This document shows, piece after piece, positions 35,799-45,264 of a stretch of 61,458 nt of DNA. The stretch's first letter is position 1. Each line of letters opens with the position of its first letter. The DNA is from CAWGCA01 sp963820955 (GTDB lineage Bacteria; Pseudomonadota; Gammaproteobacteria; Chromatiales; Chromatiaceae). The stretch covers positions 1 to 61,458 of the forward strand of contig CAWGCA010000013.1 of NCBI GenBank assembly GCA_963820955.1. The letters are read 5' to 3'. The notes below the pieces were generated by a model. That model ran no database searches, was not told the origin of the DNA, and saw only the letters and a list, made by a program, of their open reading frames with translations. The position numbers and the translations under genes were made by a program.

Positions 35799-37316
35799 AT
35801 GTTCGGAATGGATCTCCACAATCCGGTTTTTTTTATAAGCGCTTGCCTTATTCTCGTATTCGTTATCGGAACCTTAATGTTCCCTGCCGAAGCAAAGTCC
35901 ATGCTCGACAGCGCAAAGGGTTGGTCCATAGAAAACTTCGATTGGTTGTTCATCTGGGCGGCCAACCTGTTTGTGGTGTTCTGTATTACCTTGGTTTTTC
36001 TTCCAGTGGGCAGTATCCGTATCGGTGGTGAAAACGCAGTCCCGGAGTTTTCCACCATATCCTGGTTCGCCATGCTATTTGCTGCTGGCATGGGTATCGG
36101 TCTCATGTTCTGGAGCGTGGCCGAGCCCGTTGCCTATTACACTGATTGGTATGGTACGCCGCTCAACGCACCGCCAAACACGCCGGAGGGTGCCCGTGCT
36201 GCCATGGGTGCAACCATGTTTCACTGGGGTCTGCACCCATGGGCCATTTATGCAGTGGTGGCGCTGTCGCTGGCCTTTTTCTCCTACAACAAAGGTATGC
36301 CGTTGACCATACGTTCAGCCTTCTACCCGATTCTTGGGGAAGCTTGCTGGGGCTGGGCAGGTCACATTATCGATCTGCTGGCGGTATTGGCTACGATTTT
36401 CGGGCTCGCCACCTCATTGGGCCTGGGAGCCCAGCAAGCCGCTGGGGGGCTGCAGCATCTATTTGGTATCCCCAATGCCATCAATACCCAGATTGCTATC
36501 ATTGTGGGTGTGACAAGCGTAGCCATTTTCTCAGTGGTCCGTGGAATCGATGGTGGGGTGAAATTGCTCAGCAATATCAACATGGCACTAGCTGCCTGCC
36601 TGTTACTGTTTGTACTAGTGCTGGGCCAGGGCCTTATTATATTCAGCAGCCTGGCTGATACGACAGGGGCGTACCTGGAAAACCTTCTGCCGCTAAGCAA
36701 CTCCTTTGGCCGTGAGGATGACACCTGGTTTCATGGATGGACCGTATTCTATTGGGCTTGGTGGATCTCCTGGTCACCGTTCGTTGGTATGTTCATCGCC
36801 CGCATTTCCAAAGGGCGTACTGTCCGTCAGTTTGTAACTGCTGTGCTACTGGTACCAACACTAGTGACCATTGTCTGGATGACTGCATTTGGCGGAACCG
36901 GACTGGATCAGGCCATCAACGGTGTTGGGCAACTGGCCAATGGTATCTCGGATGTCTCCCTGGCAATGTTCCACATGCTGGAAAATCTGCCGCTTTCCCA
37001 GATTACCTCATTTCTGGGTATCACTCTGGTTCTGATATTTTTTATTACTTCTTCAGATTCCGGGTCACTGGTAATCGACAGTATTACCGCTGGAGGCAAG
37101 GTAGATGCTCCGGTTCCGCAACGCATCTTCTGGGCTACGCTGGAGGGCGTGATCGCTGCCACTTTGTTGTACGGCGGTGGCGCGGAGGCCCTCAAAGCGT
37201 TGCAGGCGGGAGCTATTACCGTCGGGTTGCCATTCACCATTGTGCTAGTGATTATGTGTGTAAGCCTTTACAAGGGTCTTGCAATGGAAAGAAAACAGAT
37301 CGGTACGCAAGCCTAA
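35799..37316 (+). CDS. BCCT-family glycine betaine/choline transporter
   Basis: 505 aa, twelve membrane helices. Diagnostic motifs are AAGMGIGLMFWSVAEPV and the helix-8 signature FYWAWWISWSPFVGMFIARIS with following GRT. BCCT carriers import betaine, choline or carnitine with Na+ or H+ in osmoprotection. The C-terminal tail is short, so osmosensing by a long tail, as in BetP, is unlikely. A good terminator follows. It sits with the acidic small protein in the DNA between two inverted IS copies. Confidence 0.92.
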   Translation: MFGMDLHNPVFFISACLILVFVIGTLMFPAEAKSMLDSAKGWSIENFDWLFIWAANLFVVFCITLVFLPVGSIRIGGENAVPEFSTISWFAMLFAAGMGIGLMFWSVAEPVAYYTDWYGTPLNAPPNTPEGARAAMGATMFHWGLHPWAIYAVVALSLAFFSYNKGMPLTIRSAFYPILGEACWGWAGHIIDLLAVLATIFGLATSLGLGAQQAAGGLQHLFGIPNAINTQIAIIVGVTSVAIFSVVRGIDGGVKLLSNINMALAACLLLFVLVLGQGLIIFSSLADTTGAYLENLLPLSNSFGREDDTWFHGWTVFYWAWWISWSPFVGMFIARISKGRTVRQFVTAVLLVPTLVTIVWMTAFGGTGLDQAINGVGQLANGISDVSLAMFHMLENLPLSQITSFLGITLVLIFFITSSDSGSLVIDSITAGGKVDAPVPQRIFWATLEGVIAATLLYGGGAEALKALQAGAITVGLPFTIVLVIMCVSLYKGLAMERKQIGTQA

Positions 37317-37362
37317 ATAAAAATGGTCTCGGAATAGTGTAGACCGGAGGAGCAAAATAAAG

Positions 37363-37395
37363 ACCCCGCTATGGTTCGCCCTGGCGGGGTTTTTC
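37363..37395 (+). terminator. intrinsic terminator of the BCCT gene
   Basis: ACCCCGC at 37,363-37,369 pairs with GCGGGGT at 37,384-37,390, followed by five T. Confidence 0.85.
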
Positions 37396-37573
37396 GCGTC
37401 TGACGAATGTCTCTTCCTGGCCGACGGTGTGAGAAAACTCAGAAGCGTTCCGGCAGCAGAGGTGCATTCCAAATTACGCGTGTCACGCGACTGACTAACT
37501 TTGGAGCCGATAACACACCTCCAGAAGAACCCCAACTTTACCTGCAATCTTGCTGGAGTTAGCTATCATTTCA

Positions 37574-37678
37574 GAAGGTCAATTTTGTGTTTTCACACAG
37601 CCTCGGCCGACTCCCGCCTATTGCTGTGCAACATTATTGAACGCGAGAAAGAAATCCTGAGCGCTTTACTCGGATGAG
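37574..37678 (+). repeat. imperfect direct repeat R2 downstream of the BCCT gene
   Basis: Second copy of R1 (35,495-35,572), in the same orientation, with an insertion after the first block and several substitutions. No gene inside. Confidence 0.6.
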
Positions 37679-37796
37679 TACTTTCGTCAAAGCTTCTCAG
37701 GCGCCTGCCCGTTAAACGGTTGCATGCGTTGACAGCCCTTTCGTGCAGGGCAGGCATCTAAGAACCCTTAACGAACTCTGCCTCACTCATAAAGCC

Positions 37797-37804
37797 CTCT
37801 AGGA
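37797..37804. repeat. 8-bp target duplication of IS copy 2, left
   Basis: CTCTAGGA, identical to 40,230-40,237. Confidence 0.85.
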
Positions 37805-40229
37805 CTAGCACTTACCCTCATTCCTAAACTGGACATATTGGCTTAAGTAGTGCATGCTTGTCGCATGATCACACAAAACCAAATCAAGCGGACGCTGTCG
37901 ACGCCCGCGAACATAGAATATATCAGGCAGCTGCTGGAGAACGAAGATATTCTCCATCGAACGGATTTAGCTGCACGAACCTGTAAGCATTTTAAATTTT
38001 ATGATGCGCGTGGCCAGATCCAGATCAGTAGTTGCGCGAAGGCGTTGCGGCAGTTGGAGCAGGCCGACCACATTACGTTGCCTGGTATACGACGCAAACG
38101 GGCCAAGAAACAGTCTCGCCGTTTACCCGAACCTGTACCGCTGCCTATTGATGTTCCGCGTGAGGTCGGTGGTGTTGAGGATTTACGGCTGGTGCTGGTG
38201 TGTAGCGATGAAGAGAAGCGCGTATGGAATGAGTTGATGCTTAGCGAGCATCCATTAGGTGAAGGTCCACTGGTGGGTCGGCAATTACGCTACTTGATCA
38301 ATTCCCGACACGGCTGGCTGGGTGGCTTTGGATTTGCCGCGGCAGCCTTGCAACTGGCGGACAGGGACAGGTGGATTGGGTGGGATAAGGAGCAACAGCA
38401 AGCCCACTTGCATCGGGTGGTCGGCATGAGTCGTTTTCTGATTCGACCGAGTGTGGACTGCCACAATCTGGCGTCGAAGGTTTTGAGCATGAGCGTGGCG
38501 CAGCTGGCGGTTGATTTTGAACAGCGCTATCAATACAGCCCCTATCTGCTGGAGAGCTTTGTGGATACGGAGCGCTACTCAGGTGCCTGTTATCGGGCGG
38601 CCAACTGGATCGAGATCGGGCAAACCAAAGGGCGTGGCAGACAAGATCGGTTTTCCAAATCGGCACTCAGCCACAAGGCTATTTATGTCTACCCGTTGGA
38701 AAGCGGATTCAGGAAACAGTTGGGGCTATCGCCTAATGTGGGAGCAGGCGCATTAGACGTAGCGGAAGGATTAGATGCGCAGTATTGGGCTGAACAGGAG
38801 TTTGGCGATGCACGACTGGGCGATAAGAGGTTGAGTAAAAGACTGGTCAGTGTGGCCAAGGCCAAAGCTGAGGTGCCAACCCGTGCCTTTAGTGGCGTTG
38901 CCAAGGGTGACTGGGCAGCCACCAAAGCCTACTACCGGATGATCGATCAACCGGAAACCTCGGCGGTCACCATGGCTAATATCCTGGCGCCTCACCGTCA
39001 GCGCACCGCGCGACGGATGATGGGGCAAAACACGGTGCTGTGTTTGCAAGATGGCAGCGAACTAAATTACACCAACCTGGATAGCTGTACCGGCTTGGGC
39101 GAGCTCAAAGCTAATCAGACCGGCGCCAAGACAATGGGACTGAATTTGCATTCAACGTTCGCAGTGGCTACTAACGGTCTTCCTCTGGGGGTAGTAAAAG
39201 CTCAGTGCCTTGCCCCGAAGATCAAACCAGCCACTGACAAACGCAAACCATCGCAGATCCCGATTGAGGAAAAAAAGACCTTTGTCTGGATCGAGCATCA
39301 TCGTGATCTGGTGGAGCTGGCCGGGTCTATGCCACAGACGAAGCTGGTTGATGTGTGTGATCGGGAAGCGGATTTTTTCGAGTTCTTCGATGAGCAACGT
39401 AAAAATCCCCGTGTTGATATCCTGATCCGAGCCAAGCATGACCGCAACCTCAAGGAAAAGCCCTTCAAGTTATTCGCCGCCGTTCGTCAGGCCCCCGTAC
39501 AAGGCCGGATCCAGGTTCCGATCCCGAAGCAAAGTGCCCGAACCAAGAAAAGCAAACAAAAAGCTCGCGCAGCCCGGCCAAAACGATTGGCGGAGCTTGC
39601 GTTGCGTCATCTGCAGATCCAACTGCCTGCGCCAGAATATTATGCCGACAGCCCCCCCGTTACAGTGGAATTGATTCACGCTGTGGAGGAAAACCCACCA
39701 GCGAACACCGAGGCCGTGGAGTGGTTCTTGCTGACCACCGTGACCATCAACTGTGCGGCGGATATTGAACAGTGTCTGCGTTGGTATACATTACGCTGGC
39801 GCATAGAAGACTGGCACCGGGTACTGAAATCGGGTTGCTCTATCGACAAACTCGCCCATGAGAGCGCAGAACGTCTGCGTCGAGCCATCGCGATCAATCT
39901 GGTCGTTGGTTGGCGAATTATGTTGATGACACTGCTGGGTAGAGAAACTCCGGGACTCCCTGCCGAGATACTCTTCTCTGACATTGAAATACGCACCCTG
40001 CGGGCTTACGCTAAAAAAAAGAATTGAAGCCGCCTACACGACTGGGTGACGCAGTACGGCTGGTCGCTTCAATAGGGGGCTATCTGGATCGGAAAAAAGA
40101 TCCACCCCCAGGACACCAAATATTGTGGTTGGGGTATACGGCGTTTCAGTATATGAGTACCGGGTATTCACTGATGGATGACGGGTGATGGGCATAGTTA
40201 CCCCGTATCTGTTTATGGGTAAGAGGCAG
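37805..40229 (+). mobile_element. IS4-family element with DruA-like domain, copy 2 (2,425 bp)
   Basis: Begins CTAGCACTTACCC and ends GGGTAAGAGGCAG, flanked by the 8-bp duplication CTCTAGGA. Opposite orientation to copy 1. The right flank is the left end of an IS1182-type fragment, so it inserted into or beside another element. Confidence 0.9.
37850..40027 (+). CDS. IS4-family transposase with N-terminal DUF4338/DruA-like domain (copy 2)
   Basis: 725 aa, with the same domain order as copy 1. The C-terminus LGRETPGLPAEILFSDIEI is the form usual in Tn5-like transposases, so this copy appears to be the intact one. Apart from that tail I find one substitution, Val for Ala, in LSPNVGAG. All three catalytic acidic residues and the IS4 YREK signature are present, so it is probably active. 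The function of the DruA-like part in a transposase is unknown. DNA binding is plausible. Confidence 0.92.
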   Translation: MHACRMITQNQIKRTLSTPANIEYIRQLLENEDILHRTDLAARTCKHFKFYDARGQIQISSCAKALRQLEQADHITLPGIRRKRAKKQSRRLPEPVPLPIDVPREVGGVEDLRLVLVCSDEEKRVWNELMLSEHPLGEGPLVGRQLRYLINSRHGWLGGFGFAAAALQLADRDRWIGWDKEQQQAHLHRVVGMSRFLIRPSVDCHNLASKVLSMSVAQLAVDFEQRYQYSPYLLESFVDTERYSGACYRAANWIEIGQTKGRGRQDRFSKSALSHKAIYVYPLESGFRKQLGLSPNVGAGALDVAEGLDAQYWAEQEFGDARLGDKRLSKRLVSVAKAKAEVPTRAFSGVAKGDWAATKAYYRMIDQPETSAVTMANILAPHRQRTARRMMGQNTVLCLQDGSELNYTNLDSCTGLGELKANQTGAKTMGLNLHSTFAVATNGLPLGVVKAQCLAPKIKPATDKRKPSQIPIEEKKTFVWIEHHRDLVELAGSMPQTKLVDVCDREADFFEFFDEQRKNPRVDILIRAKHDRNLKEKPFKLFAAVRQAPVQGRIQVPIPKQSARTKKSKQKARAARPKRLAELALRHLQIQLPAPEYYADSPPVTVELIHAVEENPPANTEAVEWFLLTTVTINCAADIEQCLRWYTLRWRIEDWHRVLKSGCSIDKLAHESAERLRRAIAINLVVGWRIMLMTLLGRETPGLPAEILFSDIEIRTLRAYAKKKN

Positions 40230-40237
40230 CTCTAGGA
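40230..40237. repeat. 8-bp target duplication of IS copy 2, right
   Basis: CTCTAGGA, identical to 37,797-37,804. Confidence 0.85.
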
Positions 40238-40306
40238 GGCTGTCGGATTTAACCCTTCCAATTTGATAAAATAAGGCAAATCATAGAATAGCGAAAGGAA
40301 GCGAGC

Positions 40307-40708
40307 ATGTCAGATAAATTCCGGACGATTAACCGCGACACCCCCTATCTGTTGCCGCCATCCTTACAAGACTGGCTCCCGGAAAACCATCTTTCCCGTT
40401 TTGTGGTTGATATAGTAGAGCGGCTGGATTTGCAGGAGATAGAAACGCGCTATGGTGGAGGAGGAAAAGCACCATATCATCCGGCGATATTGCTTTCTTT
40501 GTTGTTCTACGGATATGCCACGGGAACGTTTTCCAGCCGCAAACTTGAGCAAGCGACATACGACTCTGTAGCCTTTCGCTTTATTACTGCTGACACCCAT
40601 CCTGATCACGATACGATAGCCACCTTCCGAAAACGTTTTCTCAAGGAGCTGGAAGGATTGTTTGTCCAGATACTGATTGTGGCCAAAGCATTAGTACCTT
40701 ACCACTGA
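40307..40708 (+). pseudogene. IS1182-family transposase, N-terminal fragment
   Basis: The first about 130 residues of an IS1182-type transposase: DTPYLLPPSLQDWLPENHL, then HPAILLSLLFYGYATGTFSSRKLE and DHDTIATFRKRF, the N-terminal DUF772 block. The catalytic DDE domain is missing. The frame stops at 40,708, about 30 bases before the next decayed element, so insertion of that element probably removed the rest. GAAAGGAAG precedes the ATG. Confidence 0.85.
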
Positions 40709-40736
40709 AATGTTGAACAAAAGTACAAAGAACTAT

Positions 40737-42255
40737 TCATCCCGTATTAGCACAGAGGGTTGGTAGAACGACATATTCACGAAGCTTAAGCGTAGCAGCC
40801 AAGACTCTGCGGCCAAACTTAGTGAGGTAATATTTGTAACGATGCCCAATCTTTTTGATCAGCCCGTGAGTACGTAGAGTTTGAGTAAATAGGAAGATTG
40901 GCTGGAGGATAGGTCAGGTATGTAGGCCCGTAGATCGGCGGCACGAAAACCGCTGATTGACCATTCGCCACGACCGAGGGTGAGAAAGAGGCGATAGTCC
41001 TGTTTCAGGAACAGGTTGAAGCCACGGAATGATCGGCCCTGGTCTTTGGCTCGATTCTGACATTTTATCGATGTCCTTGAGTCCGGCGCCGGGATTGTCG
41101 ATGGCTCGCCATATAGGCGAGATAGCGCTCGTTGGCGGCGTTCATCAGCTTGCGCAAATCCCGCAAGCTGTAGATGTTTTTGCGTAGCGGTGCCAGTTTC
41201 CACTGTGTCCAACCGTCACGCTGTTCCACCCATCGGTGGATTTTGAAGAATGAGGCATCGTTGGTGGTGCATTCCACACGGGCCATGATGCCGGCTTTAT
41301 CGTAGAGTTTGATGCTGGTCGGCCCCATCTGGTGCCGGATGCGTGTACCCTGGATGCGGGTGCTGAAATCATTGCCTATCTCGCCCTGATAGGCGGTGTT
41401 GAGTTTACGGCCGAGGAAGGTGGCGACATTATCTGCCTTAATGGCATGGACGGCGGTACGGATGATGGCATGGTAAAGCGGCTGGAATTCGGCTTGCTGA
41501 TGAAAGACGACATCGGTGGCGAACTCCACCTGCATGAGACTCCAGTGGTAACCGGAGTGGAAGCGCTGATGTACCGGGCAGAATTGCTTGGCCCACCGAT
41601 TGAGTCGTTGGTGGAGTTGTTTGGCATCCAGCCGGTTGGCAAACGTCTGGGCCCGCTTGGGATCGGCAATGGAGAGAAAGGCATTGTCCACCATCTCGAA
41701 GGGGATGCCGGCTTTTACCAGCCGCAGGGCCAACCAATTGTGGCCGTTGAAATAGATTTGCAGACGGAACGGTGCCCAGGTGGGGACTCGGACGTAACAG
41801 AGCCCAAAGGACTCGTCAATGAAATAGAAGTAGTAATGGAGGCATTTTCCTGATGTTGGCTTCAGCGTGGTATGGCCTTTTTTCTTGTCGTGCCAGGGGC
41901 GATAGGCAGTGCAGGATTCCATGGCCGAGAAGATATGGACCAAGCCGGGATGATCACCCCGTTGAGCGATGATGGACTTGATCCGGTCTTCTTTACGAAA
42001 GGCTTTGTGGCGCCGAATGAACTCAATCTCGATGCCGGCCTCAATGGCAAGTTGCTCAGCGTGGTCTCGCAACTCATTGCGCAGAGGCTCTGCCCATCGG
42101 GGGTAATCGAACAGCCGGATCTTGTAGTAACTGAGGTAACTCGCCATGGCGCCCGCATAACAGATATCGGGAAGAGTTCCGGTAATGACAACACGGTCGA
42201 AGCAGGAAAGTACGCCAGCGATTTTATCCTGGTGGCGTTTGATGAAGGGATTCAT
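40737..42255 (-). pseudogene. mobile-element-type conserved protein with C-terminal winged helix, frameshifted
   Basis: The main frame starts MNPFIKRHQDKIAGVLSCFDRVVITGTL and runs 396 residues. This start is familiar from a conserved protein that often occurs in several copies per genome, suggesting a mobile origin, but its biochemical role is unknown to me. Near 41,070 the frame shifts. The continuation GRGEWSISGFRAADLRAYI and, after another shift near 40,885, HGLIKKIGHRYKYYLTKFGR gives a winged-helix-like C-terminus ending about 40,737. At least two indels, so probably inactive. Confidence 0.6.
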
Positions 42256-42343
42256 GATGGCTATCCATTATTCTCGCTACTGAGGATAAAGATAGGTGAT
42301 ACAAAGAATTTTGGTTCCGGCTATGCCGGGTTAGGGTCAAAAT

Positions 42344-42835
42344 ACTCATGCAGCCTCTCGATGGTAGTACTTGAGGAGTCCGCCTAACCGTTCACGGCAG
42401 CGGACAGATCGATCTGCGCTGGACGCAGAGTGGCGATTCGATGCGAACAGAAGCACATTGCCTTTTCCTTGATGGTTACACTCCCGGTGAAAATAAATCA
42501 GCTACTCGCGAAGTACACGCCTCAGGGAAGCCTCACCAAATAGTATCAGCTTCGATAGCGCTCCCTCTTTTACCGATCTTACCCAGCGCTCGGCGTAGGC
42601 ATTCAGATTCGGACTCCGGGCTGGTAGCTTCAGCGGCTTCACATGACCCGATTTGACAATTGCGCGAAACGAATCCGTGAACTTCGTATCGCGGTCATGG
42701 ATAAGGTACCGGCAGTCTTCGAGGAAGCCCCATTCCTCCATTGTGATATTTCTGGCGACCTTTTTCATCCACGCTTCATTGGGGGGCGTAATCCCGGCGA
42801 TCTCAACGCGACGGCTCTCTAGATAATGGAGCCAG
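42344..42835 (-). pseudogene. IS481-like integrase-core transposase, 3' part, with an in-frame TAG
   Basis: Reads YLESRRVEIAGITPPNEAW, then CRYLIHDRDTKFTDSF (second catalytic Asp) and SPNLNAYAERWVRSVKE (catalytic Glu), typical of the rve integrase core. At about 42,502 a TAG stands where related proteins have Tyr in R-E-Y-L. Beyond it the frame continues with CNHQGKGNVLLFASNRH and CRERLGGLLKYYHREAA to a TGA near 42,344. The 5' part of the gene lies at 43,753-44,270, beyond an inserted group II intron. Confidence 0.75.
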
Positions 42836-43752
42836 GTAGCCAGGCGGCATCGCTGCCGCCCAGCCCCTTAAGAACCGCACGTACGATTTTCACCGTATAC
42901 GGCTCAAGCATGTCAAACGCCTCTAAAGACGCGACCATTCAATTTTGCTACCGGGTTCAGAGTACACCTCACCAACAGATAGCTCAGACGTTTGACCTTG
43001 CGCCAAGCGCCTGCTTGAACAGCCTGAACGATTCGCCGCTGCAGGGACCTCACCTTTCGATGGCAGGCGGTCCAGTTGATGCTGTTCCACGTTACCGCCT
43101 CAAGGCCGAAGGACGCTTGTAGTAGCGTACTACCACTCATTGTAAACTGAGCCTCCGTTAGGGTTTACTTCGTCGTTGTCGTTCAGACACACTTGCATAG
43201 GAAGTCAGCACGCTTTCACGTTGGGGCAAATTTGGAACCCCTATCTCCACCATTACAGTGAAGCCTTCGCTTTTTCCTGCATCCTCTACCGGCACCTTCG
43301 TTCCCCTCCCTTGCAGGCGGACGACTCCGCATCGTGGGGCATTGCACCCGACGGAGAAAGGTACCGGCTTCCCACGTTCCGCATGATTCACAGATAGACC
43401 GGGTTAGGACGTCTCTTTGTACCGAGTGGGTCAACAGGTGTGTCGGCTCGCCTTCAATACTCACCGACCTGCCCACCATTGCCATTTTTTGGCTCTGGGG
43501 CCGAAAGGTGGCTCTAGCCCCGCTGCTGTCACGATACGTAACACCAAGACTTCACTCACGTTGTCCATACCGATCATTTCCCAAGGCACAGACCGATGTG
43601 CCACTCATCGATGTGCTTTTACCGAGTGCTTGGAACCCTGCCGTTGCCAGCAACGCACCCTCGGTTCGGGAACAGGTGACACCACACCATGACTGAATCC
43701 TCCACATCCTTTTTGGTGTCCAGTAGTAAAACATGCGACTTCGTGTCGCAGT
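42836..43752 (-). mobile_element. group II intron, internally deleted, inserted in the integrase pseudogene
   Basis: Domain V is recognisable on the minus strand at 42,872-42,905: 34 bases beginning GAGCCGTATACGGTGAAAAT and ending CGTGCGGTTC, with the catalytic AGC. A domain VI-like hairpin (GGGCGGCA/TGCCGCC) follows. Upstream, 42,913-43,140 encodes the N-terminus of an intron reverse transcriptase. Most of the RT, maturase and endonuclease domains are missing, so the intron is about 0.9 kb. The boundaries are placed by where the host integrase reading resumes (VLFF to YLESRR) and are good to about 20 bases. Confidence 0.7.
42913..43140 (-). pseudogene. group II intron-encoded reverse transcriptase/maturase, N-terminal remnant
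   Basis: 75 codons. WNSINWTACHRKVRSLQRRIVQA and GAWRKVKRLSYLLV match the N-terminal RT-0 region of LtrA-type proteins, in which W-x-x-I-x-W is followed by a basic helix. The rest of the protein (about 350-500 residues) is absent. The intron could only move or splice with help from another copy. Confidence 0.75.
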
Positions 43753-44270
43753 AAAGAACAGCACGTAGTAGGTGGCCAACCCGCGCAGCGTCAGTACCTC
43801 TACCGAGAAAAAGTCGGTACCCGCAAGGACAGACAGGTGCGCGCGGATAAAGTCTGCCCAAGTCGTAGTGCGCTTGCGCTCCTGCGCCGGTGGAATACCA
43901 TGGCGCTGTAGAATAATGTCGCCGAGATTCGCCATGGCGCCCGCAATGCGATCATAGCCCCAATCCGTAGTTCTCCTTGGCCATACGCACCACTAATCGT
44001 TCGATCTCAGTATCGATTCTGGGGCGACCCGGGTAGCGTCGCGACTTGGATCCGTCGAACTTACGGGCTATCAAGCCTCCGGTACCAACCCATAAGAGTG
44101 TCTGGCTTCACAATATTGGCCACATCCTCAAGCGCTTTACGGCCAAGGCGATGAGCGATTTCAGCGAGAGTCACTCGCTCTGCGTCTGTTAGCCGTAACG
44201 GGGTCTTGAGTTGAGCTTTGAGGATCTGGTTTTCAGCGGCAGATCAAACCACTGGAATGCGTTCGGACTT
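43753..44270 (-). pseudogene. IS481-like integrase-core transposase, 5' part
   Basis: Three frames join to give ENQILKAQLKTPLRLTDAER, an N-terminal helix-turn-helix region, then RYPGRPRIDTEIERLVVRMA, then WGYDRIAGAMANLGD, HGIPPAQERKRTTTWADF and FFSVEVLTLRGLATYYVLFF with the first catalytic Asp in AGTDFF. A short internal deletion after NLG and at least two frameshifts are present. The coding sequence breaks at VLFF where the group II intron begins and resumes at about 42,835. Confidence 0.7.
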
Positions 44271-45204
44271 AGGCATTCCTAGCGCCACCATCCGATTTCA
44301 GAACTCGGCATTTGATGACAGCCTCGACCTGCTGCGCGTGGAGCCTTCGTGACGTCAGCTGCACACCGACCAAAGCCTTGAAACGGGAAACGGCGTTCTC
44401 GGCCAGGATCTGACGAGTATCCCCGCTCGAAGTCCGCCACCGGTAGCGTCCCTCGCTCTTGATGCGACGCGGCACCGCATCTCGCACGACCTTGAACGGT
44501 GGTGAATCTTTGACTGCGCTCAGCCTCGCATTGCGCCGTGGTGGAATCGTCGGAGACGCCCCGCGCGCCAGAACCGACTGATAACATCTCCAGGTATCGT
44601 ACGCCCGGTCACCAGACACCTGACCTACTTCGCCCATCACCTGGTCCAGCATGACTGGCAGGTGTGAGCTATCATGGATGTTGCTCGCGGTCAGATCGAT
44701 GGCGACAATTTACCTCGTTTCCTCGTCCACCCCCAGATGAAGCTTTCTCCAGGTACGCCGGCGCCCACGGCCCATGCCATGCTTGCGAACATACCATTCA
44801 CCTACACCGAAAACCTTCAGCCCCGTGCTATCGATGACCACGTGCCGTACTTGATTCGTCGCTGCGACCTGCCATCGTGTATCGAGTCCACCCTGGCACC
44901 GGCTCATCGTCGTGTAGTTCGGTACCGGTAGTACGATATCCAACAACCGCACCACCGATTCCAGGAATCTCTGAGTCGCCCGCAGGCTTAGATGGAAGAC
45001 GGCCTTGACGAACAGTGCGCATTCAATAGCACTATCGGTGTAGATGCGAGGTCGACCGCGCCCATCCGGCCCGCTTTGATTACGCCAAACCCTCACCGCA
45101 TCCTCGTCGACCCAGAAGGTGATACTGCCGCGGTGCACCAATGCATGATTCTAATCAGGCCAGTTTCGAATGTGATACCTAAAGATAAAGTCTGATTTCC
45201 GCAT
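44269..45204 (-). pseudogene. IS5-family transposase with two in-frame stops
   Basis: A single 312-codon frame from MRKSDFIFRYHIRNWPD to GGARNA, typical of the IS903-like branch of IS5: HRGSITFWVDEDAV, VVIDSTGLKVFGVGEW (first Asp), WRKLHLGVDEETR, then AIDLTASNIHDSS, GDRAYDTW (second Asp) and a C-terminal RFKALVG. Two codons are stops: TAG at 45,151-45,153 where Tyr is expected in N-W-P-x-Y-N, and TAA at 44,710-44,712 where Glu is expected. No frameshift otherwise. It lies immediately before the promoter-distal end of the tagging operon. Confidence 0.85.
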
Positions 45205-45264
45205 CTGCACAGTATACCGAAGGACAACGATATCGAGCCGGCCTGTTTATGCAACAACGCCCAA

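Larger units (their letters stand above)
37317..37796. other. region between the BCCT gene and IS copy 2
   Basis: About 480 bases with the BCCT terminator (37,363-37,395) and repeat R2 (37,574-37,678). No gene is supported. Confidence 0.45.

Noticed and set aside
31912..40229. Composite transposon carrying the BCCT transporter between two inverted IS copies
   Set aside because: Each copy has its own distinct 8-bp duplication (ATCTAGCA and CTCTAGGA). A unit that moved as a composite would have one duplication at its outer ends. Two independent insertions are simpler.
44269..45204. Stop-codon recoding (TAG for Tyr) in transposase genes, since TAG also replaces Tyr in the integrase fragment
   Set aside because: The IS5 frame also has a TAA in place of Glu and neighbours contain frameshifts. 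Genes outside the mobile DNA use normal stops. Decay is sufficient.
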